From assembly GCA_035565775.1 (NCBI GenBank), contig DATMRW010000025.1:113184-177183 (forward strand): a stretch of 64,000 bases of DNA, given 5' to 3'. This DNA is from PRO6 sp035565775 (GTDB taxonomy: Bacteria; Pseudomonadota; Alphaproteobacteria; Rhizobiales; Xanthobacteraceae). A program made the translations under genes and the position numbers. The notes beneath the pieces were generated by a model. That model did not search any database. It saw nothing but the letters and a program-made list of their open reading frames with translations, and was not told the origin of the DNA. Position 1 is the first letter of the stretch. Every line of letters starts with the position of its first letter. Positions 1 through 7,346 of this stretch are shown here, one piece after another.

Positions 1-1
1 C

Positions 2-1636
2 AAGATCATCAAGGCCGCAAACGGCGATGCGTGGGTCGAGGCTGGCGGCAAGAGCTACTCGCCGTCGCAGATCTCCGCCTTCATCCTCCAGAAGATGAAG
101 GAAACCGCTGAGGCCAATCTCGGCGAGAAGGTCAATCAGGCCGTGATCACCGTTCCCGCCTATTTCAACGACGCGCAGCGACAGGCCACTAAGGACGCGG
201 GCAAGATCGCCGGGCTGGAAGTGCTGCGGATCATCAACGAGCCGACTGCGGCGGCGCTGGCCTATGGCCTCGACAAGCAGAAGCAAAGCAAGATCGCCGT
301 CTACGACCTCGGCGGCGGCACGTTCGACCTGTCGATCCTCGATATCGGTGACGGCGTGTTCGAGGTCAAATCGACTAACGGCGACACCTTCCTTGGCGGC
401 GAAGATTTTGACATGCGCCTCGTCAACTATCTCGCCGACGAGTTCCAGAAGGAGCAGGGCATCAATCTGCGCAACGACAATCTCGCGCGCCAGCGCCTTA
501 AGGAAGCCGCGGAGAAGGCCAAGATCGAACTGTCCACGACGATGCAGACCGAGATCAATCTGCCCTTCATCACCGCGGATGCAACCGGGCCGAAACATCT
601 CGCGATCAAGCTGACGCGGGCGAAGTTCGAAACGCTCGTGGACGACCTTGTGCAGCGAACGGTGCAGCCGTGCTTCAACGCGCTCAAGGATGCTGGCCTC
701 ACCGCCGCTGATATCAACGAAGTGGTGCTGGTCGGCGGAATGACGCGCATGCCGAAGATTCAGGAGGTCGTGCGCAAGATTTTTGACAAGGAGCCGCACA
801 AGGGTGTCAATCCCGATGAGGTGGTCGCCATCGGCGCGGCGATTCAGGCCGGTGTGCTCCAAGGCGACGTTAAAGATGTGCTGCTGCTTGACGTGACGCC
901 ACTGTCGCTCGGCATCGAGACGCTTGGCGGTGTGTTCACGCGGCTGATCGACCGCAACACCACCGTTCCAACCAAGAAGAGCCAGATCTTTTCGACCGCG
1001 GAGGACAACCAGAACGCCGTCACCATCCGCGTCTTCCAGGGCGAGCGGGAAATGGCAGCGGACAACAAGGCGCTGGCCCAGTTCGATCTGGTTGGCATTG
1101 CGCCTGCGCCCCGCGGCGTGCCGCAAATCGAGGTCACCTTCGATATCGACGCCAATGGCATCGTCAACGTCTCGGCGAAGGACAAGGGGACCGGCAAGGA
1201 GCAGCGCGTTCAGATCCAGGCCTCCGGCGGATTGTCCGAAGGCGACATCGATCGAATGATAAAGGATGCGGAGGCGCATGCGGCCGAGGACAAGAAGCGC
1301 AAGGAGGTGGTCGAGGCCAAGAATCATGGCGAGGCGTTTCTGCACACGACCGAGCGCTCCGTTGCCGAGCATGGCGCCAAGCTCGGCGAGGCGGATCGCC
1401 GCGCGATCGAGAACGCGATGGCGGATCTGCGCGAGGCGCTGAAGGGCGACGACGTGGCGGCAATCGCCGCCAAGACCAGCACGCTGCAACAGGCGTCCAC
1501 CAAGATCGGCGAGGCGGTGTATTCGCAATCCCAGCAGGCCGGAGGCGCCGGTTCCGCATCGAGCAAGGACGATAATGTAGTCGACGCGGAATTCACCGAG
1601 GTCGATGACGACAAGGACACGAAAAAGTCTGCCTGA
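2..1636 (+). CDS. dnaK: Hsp70 chaperone DnaK, 5' end missing
   Basis: ATP-driven cytosolic chaperone. The frame is open from base 2 and continues to the TGA at 1634-1636, so the first part of the ATPase domain lies outside the window. Visible Hsp70 signatures are the VPAYFNDAQRQATKDAG segment, INEPTAAALAYG, the phosphate-binding DLGGGTFD, and VLVGGMTRMP. The substrate-binding domain follows (DVTPLSLGIETLGG onwards), then a helical lid and the acidic tail ending VVDAEFTEVDDDKD. No dnaJ or grpE follows. The next genes are hsp20 and lon, so this may be a second dnaK copy rather than the housekeeping dnaKJ locus; that is inference, because the upstream side is not visible. Confidence 0.97.
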   Translation, partial: KIIKAANGDAWVEAGGKSYSPSQISAFILQKMKETAEANLGEKVNQAVITVPAYFNDAQRQATKDAGKIAGLEVLRIINEPTAAALAYGLDKQKQSKIAVYDLGGGTFDLSILDIGDGVFEVKSTNGDTFLGGEDFDMRLVNYLADEFQKEQGINLRNDNLARQRLKEAAEKAKIELSTTMQTEINLPFITADATGPKHLAIKLTRAKFETLVDDLVQRTVQPCFNALKDAGLTAADINEVVLVGGMTRMPKIQEVVRKIFDKEPHKGVNPDEVVAIGAAIQAGVLQGDVKDVLLLDVTPLSLGIETLGGVFTRLIDRNTTVPTKKSQIFSTAEDNQNAVTIRVFQGEREMAADNKALAQFDLVGIAPAPRGVPQIEVTFDIDANGIVNVSAKDKGTGKEQRVQIQASGGLSEGDIDRMIKDAEAHAAEDKKRKEVVEAKNHGEAFLHTTERSVAEHGAKLGEADRRAIENAMADLREALKGDDVAAIAAKTSTLQQASTKIGEAVYSQSQQAGGAGSASSKDDNVVDAEFTEVDDDKDTKKSA

Positions 1637-1711
1637 GGTTGCCTGATGCGATCATTGCCAGCTTTTTTGCGCGGCTCGTGCGGCGCAAGGGAAAGGTGCG
1701 GGGCGTGAAGC

Positions 1712-2128
1712 ATGGACAGAAGCTATCACGACTGGATGTGGCTCGAGGCTTGCGCCATGCTCGCGCAAGCCGAGCGGCTTCAAAGGCTGGCCTTCCGTCC
1801 GGCTCGTTCGCTTACAGCCGGTCCGGCCTGGGAGCCGCCGGTCGACATCCTTGAAACCGATAAGGAGGTTTTGGTTTTCGTCGGATTGCCCGGCGTCAAT
1901 CCGGAGCAGATCGAGACGCGCATCGAGGGCGACGATCTTTCCGTCTCGGGCACGCGCCTGTTGCCCGCGGCGCTGCGCACCGCCGCCATCCACCGGCTGG
2001 AATTGCCCCAGGGGCGATTTGAGCGCCGGGTTCGAATTCCGGCGGGACGCTACAGCCGTATCCAGCGCACCATGGTGGATGGCTGTGTGCTGATCACTCT
2101 TGAAAAAGCGGGAGAGGGGCATGGATGA
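1712..2128 (+). CDS. Small heat-shock protein, Hsp20 family (divergent)
   Basis: A 138-residue ATP-independent holdase with an alpha-crystallin domain at about residues 40-132 (PPVDILETDKEVLVFVGLPG, the G-V-N-P turn, and the late DGCVLITLEK strand). It starts 75 bp after dnaK on the same strand, and its end overlaps the lon start, so the three are probably one stress operon. The N-terminus is short and aromatic (YHDWMWLEA). The chain stops soon after the last beta-strand, without the usual C-terminal I/V-x-I/V anchoring motif, so oligomer assembly may differ from the Hsp20 at 5150. The family is certain from the domain; the client set is unknown. Confidence 0.88.
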   Translation: MDRSYHDWMWLEACAMLAQAERLQRLAFRPARSLTAGPAWEPPVDILETDKEVLVFVGLPGVNPEQIETRIEGDDLSVSGTRLLPAALRTAAIHRLELPQGRFERRVRIPAGRYSRIQRTMVDGCVLITLEKAGEGHG

Positions 2129-4511
2129 CACCCCGAATGTGGGAGGCACCAGTCAGGTCCAAGATGCCGTTTCGGCCAGTCCCCCGCCGGATGCGCTCAT
2201 CATCATCGCCGTGCGTAATGTCGTCCTGTTTCCGGGCACGATCTTTCCCATCACGATTCAGCGGCAACGCTCGATCGCGGCGGCCCAGCGCGCGCTGCGA
2301 GACCAGCGTCAGATCGGCATTTTGATGCAGCGCGACGGCGCGATCGACGATCCCGCCGCCATCGATCTTCACCGCATCGGGACCGTCGCCAACATCGTGC
2401 GCTACATCACAGCGCCGGATGGCTCCCACCACCTCGTGTGCCAGGGCGAACAGCGTTTTGAAGTGCTCGAGTATCTCAATGGATGGCCGTTCTTCGTCGC
2501 CCGCGTGCGGCAGATCCCCGAGGCGAGCGCGCCGTTCTCCTCCGAGGTCGAGGCGCGTTTTCTCAACCTTCGCAATCAGGCGCTGGAAATTTTTCAGCTT
2601 TTGCCACAGGTGCCGCAGGAGCTCGCCGTCACAATTGAAGCGACGAGCACGCCTGGCGCGCTCGTCGACCTGATCGCTTCCTATATGGATGCCAAGCCGG
2701 AGGAAAAGCAGGAGCTGCTCGAGACAATCGACGTGTCGGTGAGAATGGACAAGATCTCCCGGATGCTGGCGCATCGGATCGAAGTGCTGCGGCTGTCGCA
2801 GGAGATCGGCCAGCAGACCAAGGCATCGCTCGATCAACGCCAGCGCGAGATCCTGCTTCGCGAGCAGCTCGCCGCGATCCAGAAGAAGCTCGGCGAGGGC
2901 GAGGAGGGCAAGACCGCAGAGATCGCCGAGCTTGGCGAGGCGATCAGCGCTGCGGAGATGCCCAAGGAGGTGGAGGAGCAGGCCCGCAAGGAGCTGCGCC
3001 GGCTCGAACGGATGCCGGAGGCCGCAGCGGAATACGGCATGGTTCGCAACTATCTCGATACGCTGATAGAGTTGCCGTGGAAGCTGCCCGATGAAGCGCC
3101 GATCGACCTTGCGGAGGCGCGCCGCATCCTCGACGAGGATCACTATGGTCTCGACAAGATCAAGCAGCGGATCATCGAGTATCTCGCCGTGCGCAAACTG
3201 GCACCGCAGGGCAAGGCGCCGATCATCTGCTTCGTCGGCCCGCCGGGCGTCGGCAAGACATCGCTCGGCCAGTCGATCGCGCGCGCGATGCAGCGAAAAT
3301 TCGTGCGCGTGAGCCTCGGCGGCGTTCACGATGAAGCCGAGATCCGCGGCCATCGGCGAACCTATATCGGCGCGCTGCCGGGCAATATCATCCAGGCGCT
3401 GCGCAAGGCCGGCACGCGCAATTGCGTGATGATGCTGGACGAGATCGACAAGCTGGGGGGCGGCGGCGTGCAAGGCGATCCCGGCGCAGCGCTGCTGGAA
3501 GTGCTGGACCCCGAGCAGAACAACACTTTTCGCGACAATTATCTCGCCGTCCCGTTTGATCTCAGCCGCGTGGTTTTCATCACGACCGCCAATATACTCG
3601 ATACCATCCCCGGGCCGCTGCGGGACCGGCTCGAGATCATCAGCCTCGCCGGATATACGGCCGATGAAAAATTCGAGATCGCGCGGCGCTACCTGGTCGG
3701 CCGGCAGATTGCCGCGAATGGCTTGCATCATGACCAGCTGCGGCTGTCGGACGATGCCCTGCGGGAGATCATCCGGCACTATACGCGTGAAGCCGGCGTG
3801 CGAAATCTTGAGCGCGCCATCGGCAAGGTGGCGCGGAGCGCGGCGGTTCGGATCGCGGAAGGCGAGGCGGGGCCGATTGCAGTCGAGGTGAGCGACCTCG
3901 CAAAAATCCTCGGGCCCGTTCAGTTCGAGAACGAGGTGGCGATGCGCACCAGCGTGCCGGGCGTGGCAACCGGCCTTGCCTGGACGCCGGTTGGCGGCGA
4001 CATTCTGTTCATCGAAGCAACGCGAACGCCAGGGAGCGGCCGGCTGATCCTGACTGGCCAGCTCGGCGATGTGATGAAGGAGAGCGCGCAGGCGGCGCTC
4101 AGCATCGTCAAGAACAAGGCGGGCGCGATGGGGATCGAGCCCACGTTATTCGAAAAGAGCGACATCCACATTCATGTTCCCGCAGGCGCGGTGCCGAAGG
4201 ATGGGCCGAGCGCAGGCGTTGCGATGTTCATGGCGCTCACGTCGCTGCTGACCGACAAGGCAATCCGCAGCGACACCGCGATGACCGGCGAGATCAGCTT
4301 GCGCGGGTTGGTGCTGCCGGTCGGCGGGATCAAGGAGAAGGTGATCGCGGCGGCGCAGGCCGGCATCAAGCGGGTATTGCTGCCGGCGCGCAACAAGCGG
4401 GACCTCGAGGACATTCCGCAGGAAGTGCGCGACCAGCTCGAATTCTTCTGGATCGAGCGCGTCGAAGATGCAGTTGATCTTGCATTCGATGCTGCGGCCA
4501 AGGTTCCGTGA
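2121..4511 (+). CDS. lon: ATP-dependent protease Lon (La)
   Basis: Cytosolic AAA+ serine protease that degrades misfolded and regulatory proteins; 796 residues from the ATG at 2121, usual for LonA. An N-terminal substrate-binding LAN domain (VRNVVLFPGTIFPITI) is followed by a helical region rich in Glu and Lys. Next come the AAA+ module with Walker A GPPGVGKTS and Walker B MMLDEIDK, and the protease domain with catalytic Ser in KDGPSAGVAMF and Lys in GGIKEKVIAA. A TTG at 2100 is in frame, but the ATG at 2121 is preceded by the strong Shine-Dalgarno GGAGAGGGG (2111-2119). That ATG lies inside the hsp20 stop region (8-nt overlap), which indicates translational coupling. Probably a stress-operon Lon; whether another lon exists elsewhere is not visible. 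Confidence 0.96.
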   Translation: MDDTPNVGGTSQVQDAVSASPPPDALIIIAVRNVVLFPGTIFPITIQRQRSIAAAQRALRDQRQIGILMQRDGAIDDPAAIDLHRIGTVANIVRYITAPDGSHHLVCQGEQRFEVLEYLNGWPFFVARVRQIPEASAPFSSEVEARFLNLRNQALEIFQLLPQVPQELAVTIEATSTPGALVDLIASYMDAKPEEKQELLETIDVSVRMDKISRMLAHRIEVLRLSQEIGQQTKASLDQRQREILLREQLAAIQKKLGEGEEGKTAEIAELGEAISAAEMPKEVEEQARKELRRLERMPEAAAEYGMVRNYLDTLIELPWKLPDEAPIDLAEARRILDEDHYGLDKIKQRIIEYLAVRKLAPQGKAPIICFVGPPGVGKTSLGQSIARAMQRKFVRVSLGGVHDEAEIRGHRRTYIGALPGNIIQALRKAGTRNCVMMLDEIDKLGGGGVQGDPGAALLEVLDPEQNNTFRDNYLAVPFDLSRVVFITTANILDTIPGPLRDRLEIISLAGYTADEKFEIARRYLVGRQIAANGLHHDQLRLSDDALREIIRHYTREAGVRNLERAIGKVARSAAVRIAEGEAGPIAVEVSDLAKILGPVQFENEVAMRTSVPGVATGLAWTPVGGDILFIEATRTPGSGRLILTGQLGDVMKESAQAALSIVKNKAGAMGIEPTLFEKSDIHIHVPAGAVPKDGPSAGVAMFMALTSLLTDKAIRSDTAMTGEISLRGLVLPVGGIKEKVIAAAQAGIKRVLLPARNKRDLEDIPQEVRDQLEFFWIERVEDAVDLAFDAAAKVP

Positions 4512-4636
4512 GCAGGGGAGGCGCTCAGGTCGCGGGCATGATCCTGCTGGCGTAAGCGTCCACGGCGCGTGCGCCAATCACAAACATTTGTCATGCGCGC
4601 CACAGTGGCCTTCATACAATCCTGTGGAACCGCTCA

Positions 4637-4936
4637 ATGACGGTGACAACGAAACGTTCGTTTTGCACCCGGGCAGTCAAGGCCAATACGACCGGCGATG
4701 GACATGCCGTACCAGATCAAAACGATCTTCATGAAGTCGCCGCGGCGATTGGCGACGCTGGGGGCTCATCGCCGGGCCGGGCGAGGCGAAGACCGAGCCG
4801 CTGACGCATCCGTTCGCATGACCCGGCAATCGTCAAAGCGATCGTCGGTGTCGAGACCGTGGATCATCCGAGCGATGCCCAGCTTCTCACGCTCGCGCGC
4901 AGGCCCATGAAGGCAGCCGACCGCATGCGGCGCAGG
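4637..4936 (+). pseudogene. Decayed gene resembling the small 'translational machinery protein' (eRF1/baeRF-like) family
   Basis: No long frame is open here, but consecutive segments in changing frames read like one protein. They are ETFVLHPG, then KANTTGDGHAVPDQND plus LHEVAAAIGDA (4679-4759), then LIAGPGEAKTEPLTHPFA (4765-4818), then AIVKAIVGVETVDHPSDAQ and LLTLARR (from about 4826), ending KAADRM. That order matches, from memory, a family of about 140 residues in rhizobial genomes whose last part reads VETVDHPSDA...ARxxxKAADRM. At least three frame changes and an internal stop make it non-functional. It fills most of the 638-bp gap between lon and the second hsp20. The decay is seen directly; the family name is recognition without a database search. 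Confidence 0.6.
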
Positions 4937-5115
4937 GAATCATCATGTCGAAACTGCTGTTCTATTGCGGGCTGTCACGTCCTGCGATGTTCCAGTGAGG
5001 ACAAACGCATTCGCGCTTCACTGCGGATTGATTGGAAAACCAAAGATCGGTTTGTACAATTTCATCAATAGCGCGCCGGTTCCGATGCGCTTGTAAAGCT
5101 GCGGAGGACGCGCCG

Positions 5116-5142
5116 CGAGTTGTGAACTCGAAGCAGAAGGAG
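5116..5142 (+). promoter_or_regulatory. Hairpin next to the hsp20 Shine-Dalgarno
   Basis: CGAGTT-GTG-AACTCG forms a perfect 6-bp stem at 5116-5130, seven bases before the AAGGAG ribosome site (5137-5142) of the hsp20 starting at 5150. Rhizobial small heat-shock genes often carry RNA thermometers in the 5' UTR. Here the stem does not itself include the Shine-Dalgarno, so a thermometer role is only a suggestion. Confidence 0.35.
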
Positions 5143-5149
5143 ACAGGCA

Positions 5150-5638
5150 ATGGCACGCACTTCTCTCACTCCGTTGGGTGGACATCTGATGGCGAGTGAC
5201 CCGTTCTGGCCGCTTCATCAAGGCATGAACCGCCTGATTGACGACATGGTGAGCGGGACCGGGATGCCTATGGCGATGCGGCAAGGTCGTGAAGAAACAA
5301 TGATCATGCCGCAAATGAATGTTTCCGAGACCGACACCGAATTGCGGATCACTGCCGAGTTGCCGGGCGTGGCCGACAAGGACGTCGATATCACTCTCGA
5401 CGACGACGTATTGACGATCAGCGGCGAGAAGAAACTGGAGAAGAAGGAAGAGCGCGAGAACTTCCATTTCGTCGAGCGCTCATTCGGCCGCTTCCAGCGC
5501 TCGCTGCGCATTCCCCATTCGGTCAAGGCGGACAAGGTGGAGGCCAGTGTCGAGAACGGCATTTTGACTGTGATCCTGCCGAAGAACACCGAGCAGGAGA
5601 AGGTTCGTCACATTCAGGTTCACGGCAGCACGCATTGA
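5150..5638 (+). CDS. Small heat-shock protein, Hsp20 family (IbpA/HspA-like)
   Basis: A 162-residue cytosolic holdase. The alpha-crystallin domain spans about residues 50-150 (PQMNVSETDTELRITAELPG, EGE-free but Lys/Glu-rich loop KKLEKKEERENFHFVERSFG, and VENGILTVILPK). It ends with the C-terminal IQV motif (I-x-V) used for oligomer assembly, then HGSTH. The N-terminus DPFWPLHQGMNRLIDDMVSG is typical of class A rhizobial Hsp20. It has a strong AAGGAG ribosome site and its own leader of several hundred bases, so it is probably transcribed separately from dnaK-hsp20-lon. It is clearly unlike the shorter Hsp20 at 1712, so the locus encodes two different sHsp types. Confidence 0.95.
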   Translation: MARTSLTPLGGHLMASDPFWPLHQGMNRLIDDMVSGTGMPMAMRQGREETMIMPQMNVSETDTELRITAELPGVADKDVDITLDDDVLTISGEKKLEKKEERENFHFVERSFGRFQRSLRIPHSVKADKVEASVENGILTVILPKNTEQEKVRHIQVHGSTH

Positions 5639-6146
5639 GCATTGCTGACGTTTTTTGGCTTCATGCTGAAATCTATCTGCTGCGGTCATTTGGCCGCAGC
5701 CCTCTCTCCGAAGTATCCATAGAGACAGAGTGAATTTGATCTTCGCGTCGTGATGGCGGGAAGTCATCGATCGGCTGCGATCATTTGGCGCAGCAGAGAT
5801 CACAAAGTTGTGAGTGGGGCTGATCAGGGCGAAACGAAGCACGCGACATGAACTGATTGCCATAGATGCGGCGAGCGCGCGGGCGGACGATGCGCATCTC
5901 GCTGCATGTTGCCGGTTGGCTGCAATTCCGGGCGCGAAGCGATTTGCCTCCTGTGAGTGACGAAGCAGCGTATGAAGCTCATTTTCGGATGATGCCGAAA
6001 CTGTGTCATTTCAGCGGCACGCTTGATGTGGCGTAGCGCCGCATAAAAAAATGATGCGGTGCACTTTGCGAGTCCGGTGTTTGTTTTTAAATACCGTCTC
6101 ATTGTTCAGATCGTATTCATTCAGCATGAAGGTAGGAGCCTACGGG
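5639..6146. other. 508-bp intergenic region between hsp20 and the efflux operon
   Basis: No convincing coding frame. It holds two look-alike hairpins (5679-5700 and 5774-5794) and the presumed promoter of the downstream efflux operon. The AT-richer stretch at about 6080-6120 is the likeliest promoter location, but I cannot assign -35/-10 boxes with confidence. Confidence 0.6.
5679..5794. repeat. Pair of near-identical short palindromes
   Basis: GCTGCGG-TCATTTGG-CCGCAGC (5679-5700, 7-bp stem) and GCTGCG-ATCATTTGG-CGCAGC (5774-5794, 6-bp stem) share stem and loop sequence and lie 95 bp apart in the same orientation. Neither has a T-tract, so they are not classic terminators. They could be a small REP-type element or paired protein-binding sites. 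Confidence 0.6.
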
Positions 6147-7337
6147 ATGCACGCGCGCAAAATGCTTGGTTTAACAATTTTGCTGCTCGGTGTGTCTCCA
6201 ATGCTTGCTGGTTGCGATGAGCCGGTTGCGGCTTCCGCTGCGCCTGCACCAGCGCCGAATGTCAGCGTCATCACGGTGAAGGAGGAGCCACGCACGCTTG
6301 TGCGGGAGTTGCCAGGCCGCATCGCGCCGACACGGATTGCTGACGTTCGCTCGCGTGTGTCGGGCATTGTTGTCGAGCGCCTGTTCCATCAGGGCAGCCA
6401 GGTGAAAGCCGGCGATCCGCTCTACAGGATCGATCCCAAACCGTTCGAAGTTGAATTGCAGGCCGCGCAAGCTGCGCTCGCGAAGGCGGAAGCGTTGCGC
6501 GATCAGACAGTGAGCCGTGCAAAGCGGTTCGAGACGCTGGCAGGACATGCGGCGGTTTCGCAGGCGGAAAACGAGAATGCGATTGCCGCGATGCGTCAGG
6601 CGGTTGCCGATGTCGCCGCGCGTGAGGCGGACGTTGCGCGCGCAAAGCTCAATCTTGATTATGCGACCATTCGCGCGCCGATCGACGGCGTGATTGGCGC
6701 GGCGCTCGTCAGTGAGGGCGCGCTGGTGGTGCAGAACGATGCCACGAGCCTTGCGACGATCCAGCAGATCGAGACGATCTATGTCGACTTCACCCAGTCG
6801 GCGAGCGAGTTGAGTAAACTGCGCCGCGCCTTCGAGACCGGGGAGCTGGAACGCGTTGATCGCGGTGTCGCCAAGGTCAGGCTCGTCCTCGATGACGGAG
6901 CGGCCTATCCGATCGACGGCCGGCTGTTGTTCTCCGAAGCGAAGGTTGATGCCAACACCGGGCAGGTGACATTGCGCGGCGAATTCCAGAATCCCAAGCA
7001 TGACCTCTTGCCCGGGATGTATGCGCGGGTGCGGATCGAGCAGGGCGTCGATTCAGACGCCATCACGGTGCCGCAGCAGGCGGTGCAGTTCAGCACCAGT
7101 GGCGAGACGCAGGTATTCGTGGTCAAGCCCGACAACCGCGTTGCTATTCAGGCGATCCGCACCGGCGAGATGGTCGAGGATCAGTGGATGGTGCTCGATG
7201 GTCTGAAGCCTGGCGAGCGGGTTGTCGTCGAAGGGTTCCAAAAGTTCGCCGCGGGCGATGCGGTGACGCCAAATGCCTGGGCGGAATCCGAAGTCGCGGT
7301 CGGGAATCGGCCGGCTACCGAGACGAAGCTGCGCTGA
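6147..7337 (+). CDS. RND efflux periplasmic adaptor (membrane fusion protein) lipoprotein
   Basis: Adaptor of a tripartite efflux pump, linking the inner-membrane RND protein at 7347 to an outer-membrane channel. The chosen ATG at 6147 follows the ribosome site GGTAGGAG (6131-6138); upstream in-frame starts at 6051 and 6126 lack one. The product starts with a lipoprotein signal ending in LAGC, so it should be lipid-anchored in the inner membrane. Next come a half-lipoyl motif (GSQVKAGDPLYRIDPKPFEV), a helical hairpin (about residues 90-160), the second lipoyl half (IRAPIDGVIGAALVSEGALV) and beta-barrel segments. It is 10 bp from the pump gene, so one operon. No TolC-type gene is present. HAE-1-family adaptor; substrate unknown. 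Confidence 0.95.
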   Translation: MHARKMLGLTILLLGVSPMLAGCDEPVAASAAPAPAPNVSVITVKEEPRTLVRELPGRIAPTRIADVRSRVSGIVVERLFHQGSQVKAGDPLYRIDPKPFEVELQAAQAALAKAEALRDQTVSRAKRFETLAGHAAVSQAENENAIAAMRQAVADVAAREADVARAKLNLDYATIRAPIDGVIGAALVSEGALVVQNDATSLATIQQIETIYVDFTQSASELSKLRRAFETGELERVDRGVAKVRLVLDDGAAYPIDGRLLFSEAKVDANTGQVTLRGEFQNPKHDLLPGMYARVRIEQGVDSDAITVPQQAVQFSTSGETQVFVVKPDNRVAIQAIRTGEMVEDQWMVLDGLKPGERVVVEGFQKFAAGDAVTPNAWAESEVAVGNRPATETKLR

Positions 7338-7346
7338 GCCGAAACC

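Noticed and set aside
2094..3779. 561-residue antisense open frame across lon
   Set aside because: Mirror frame of a high-GC gene; low-complexity Arg/Leu/Asp composition and no family resemblance. Lon is clear on the other strand.
5070..5150. A ROSE RNA thermometer in the hsp20 leader
   Set aside because: I could not find the typical ROSE 3' hairpin pairing with the Shine-Dalgarno; only a short stem next to it, which is reported at low confidence.
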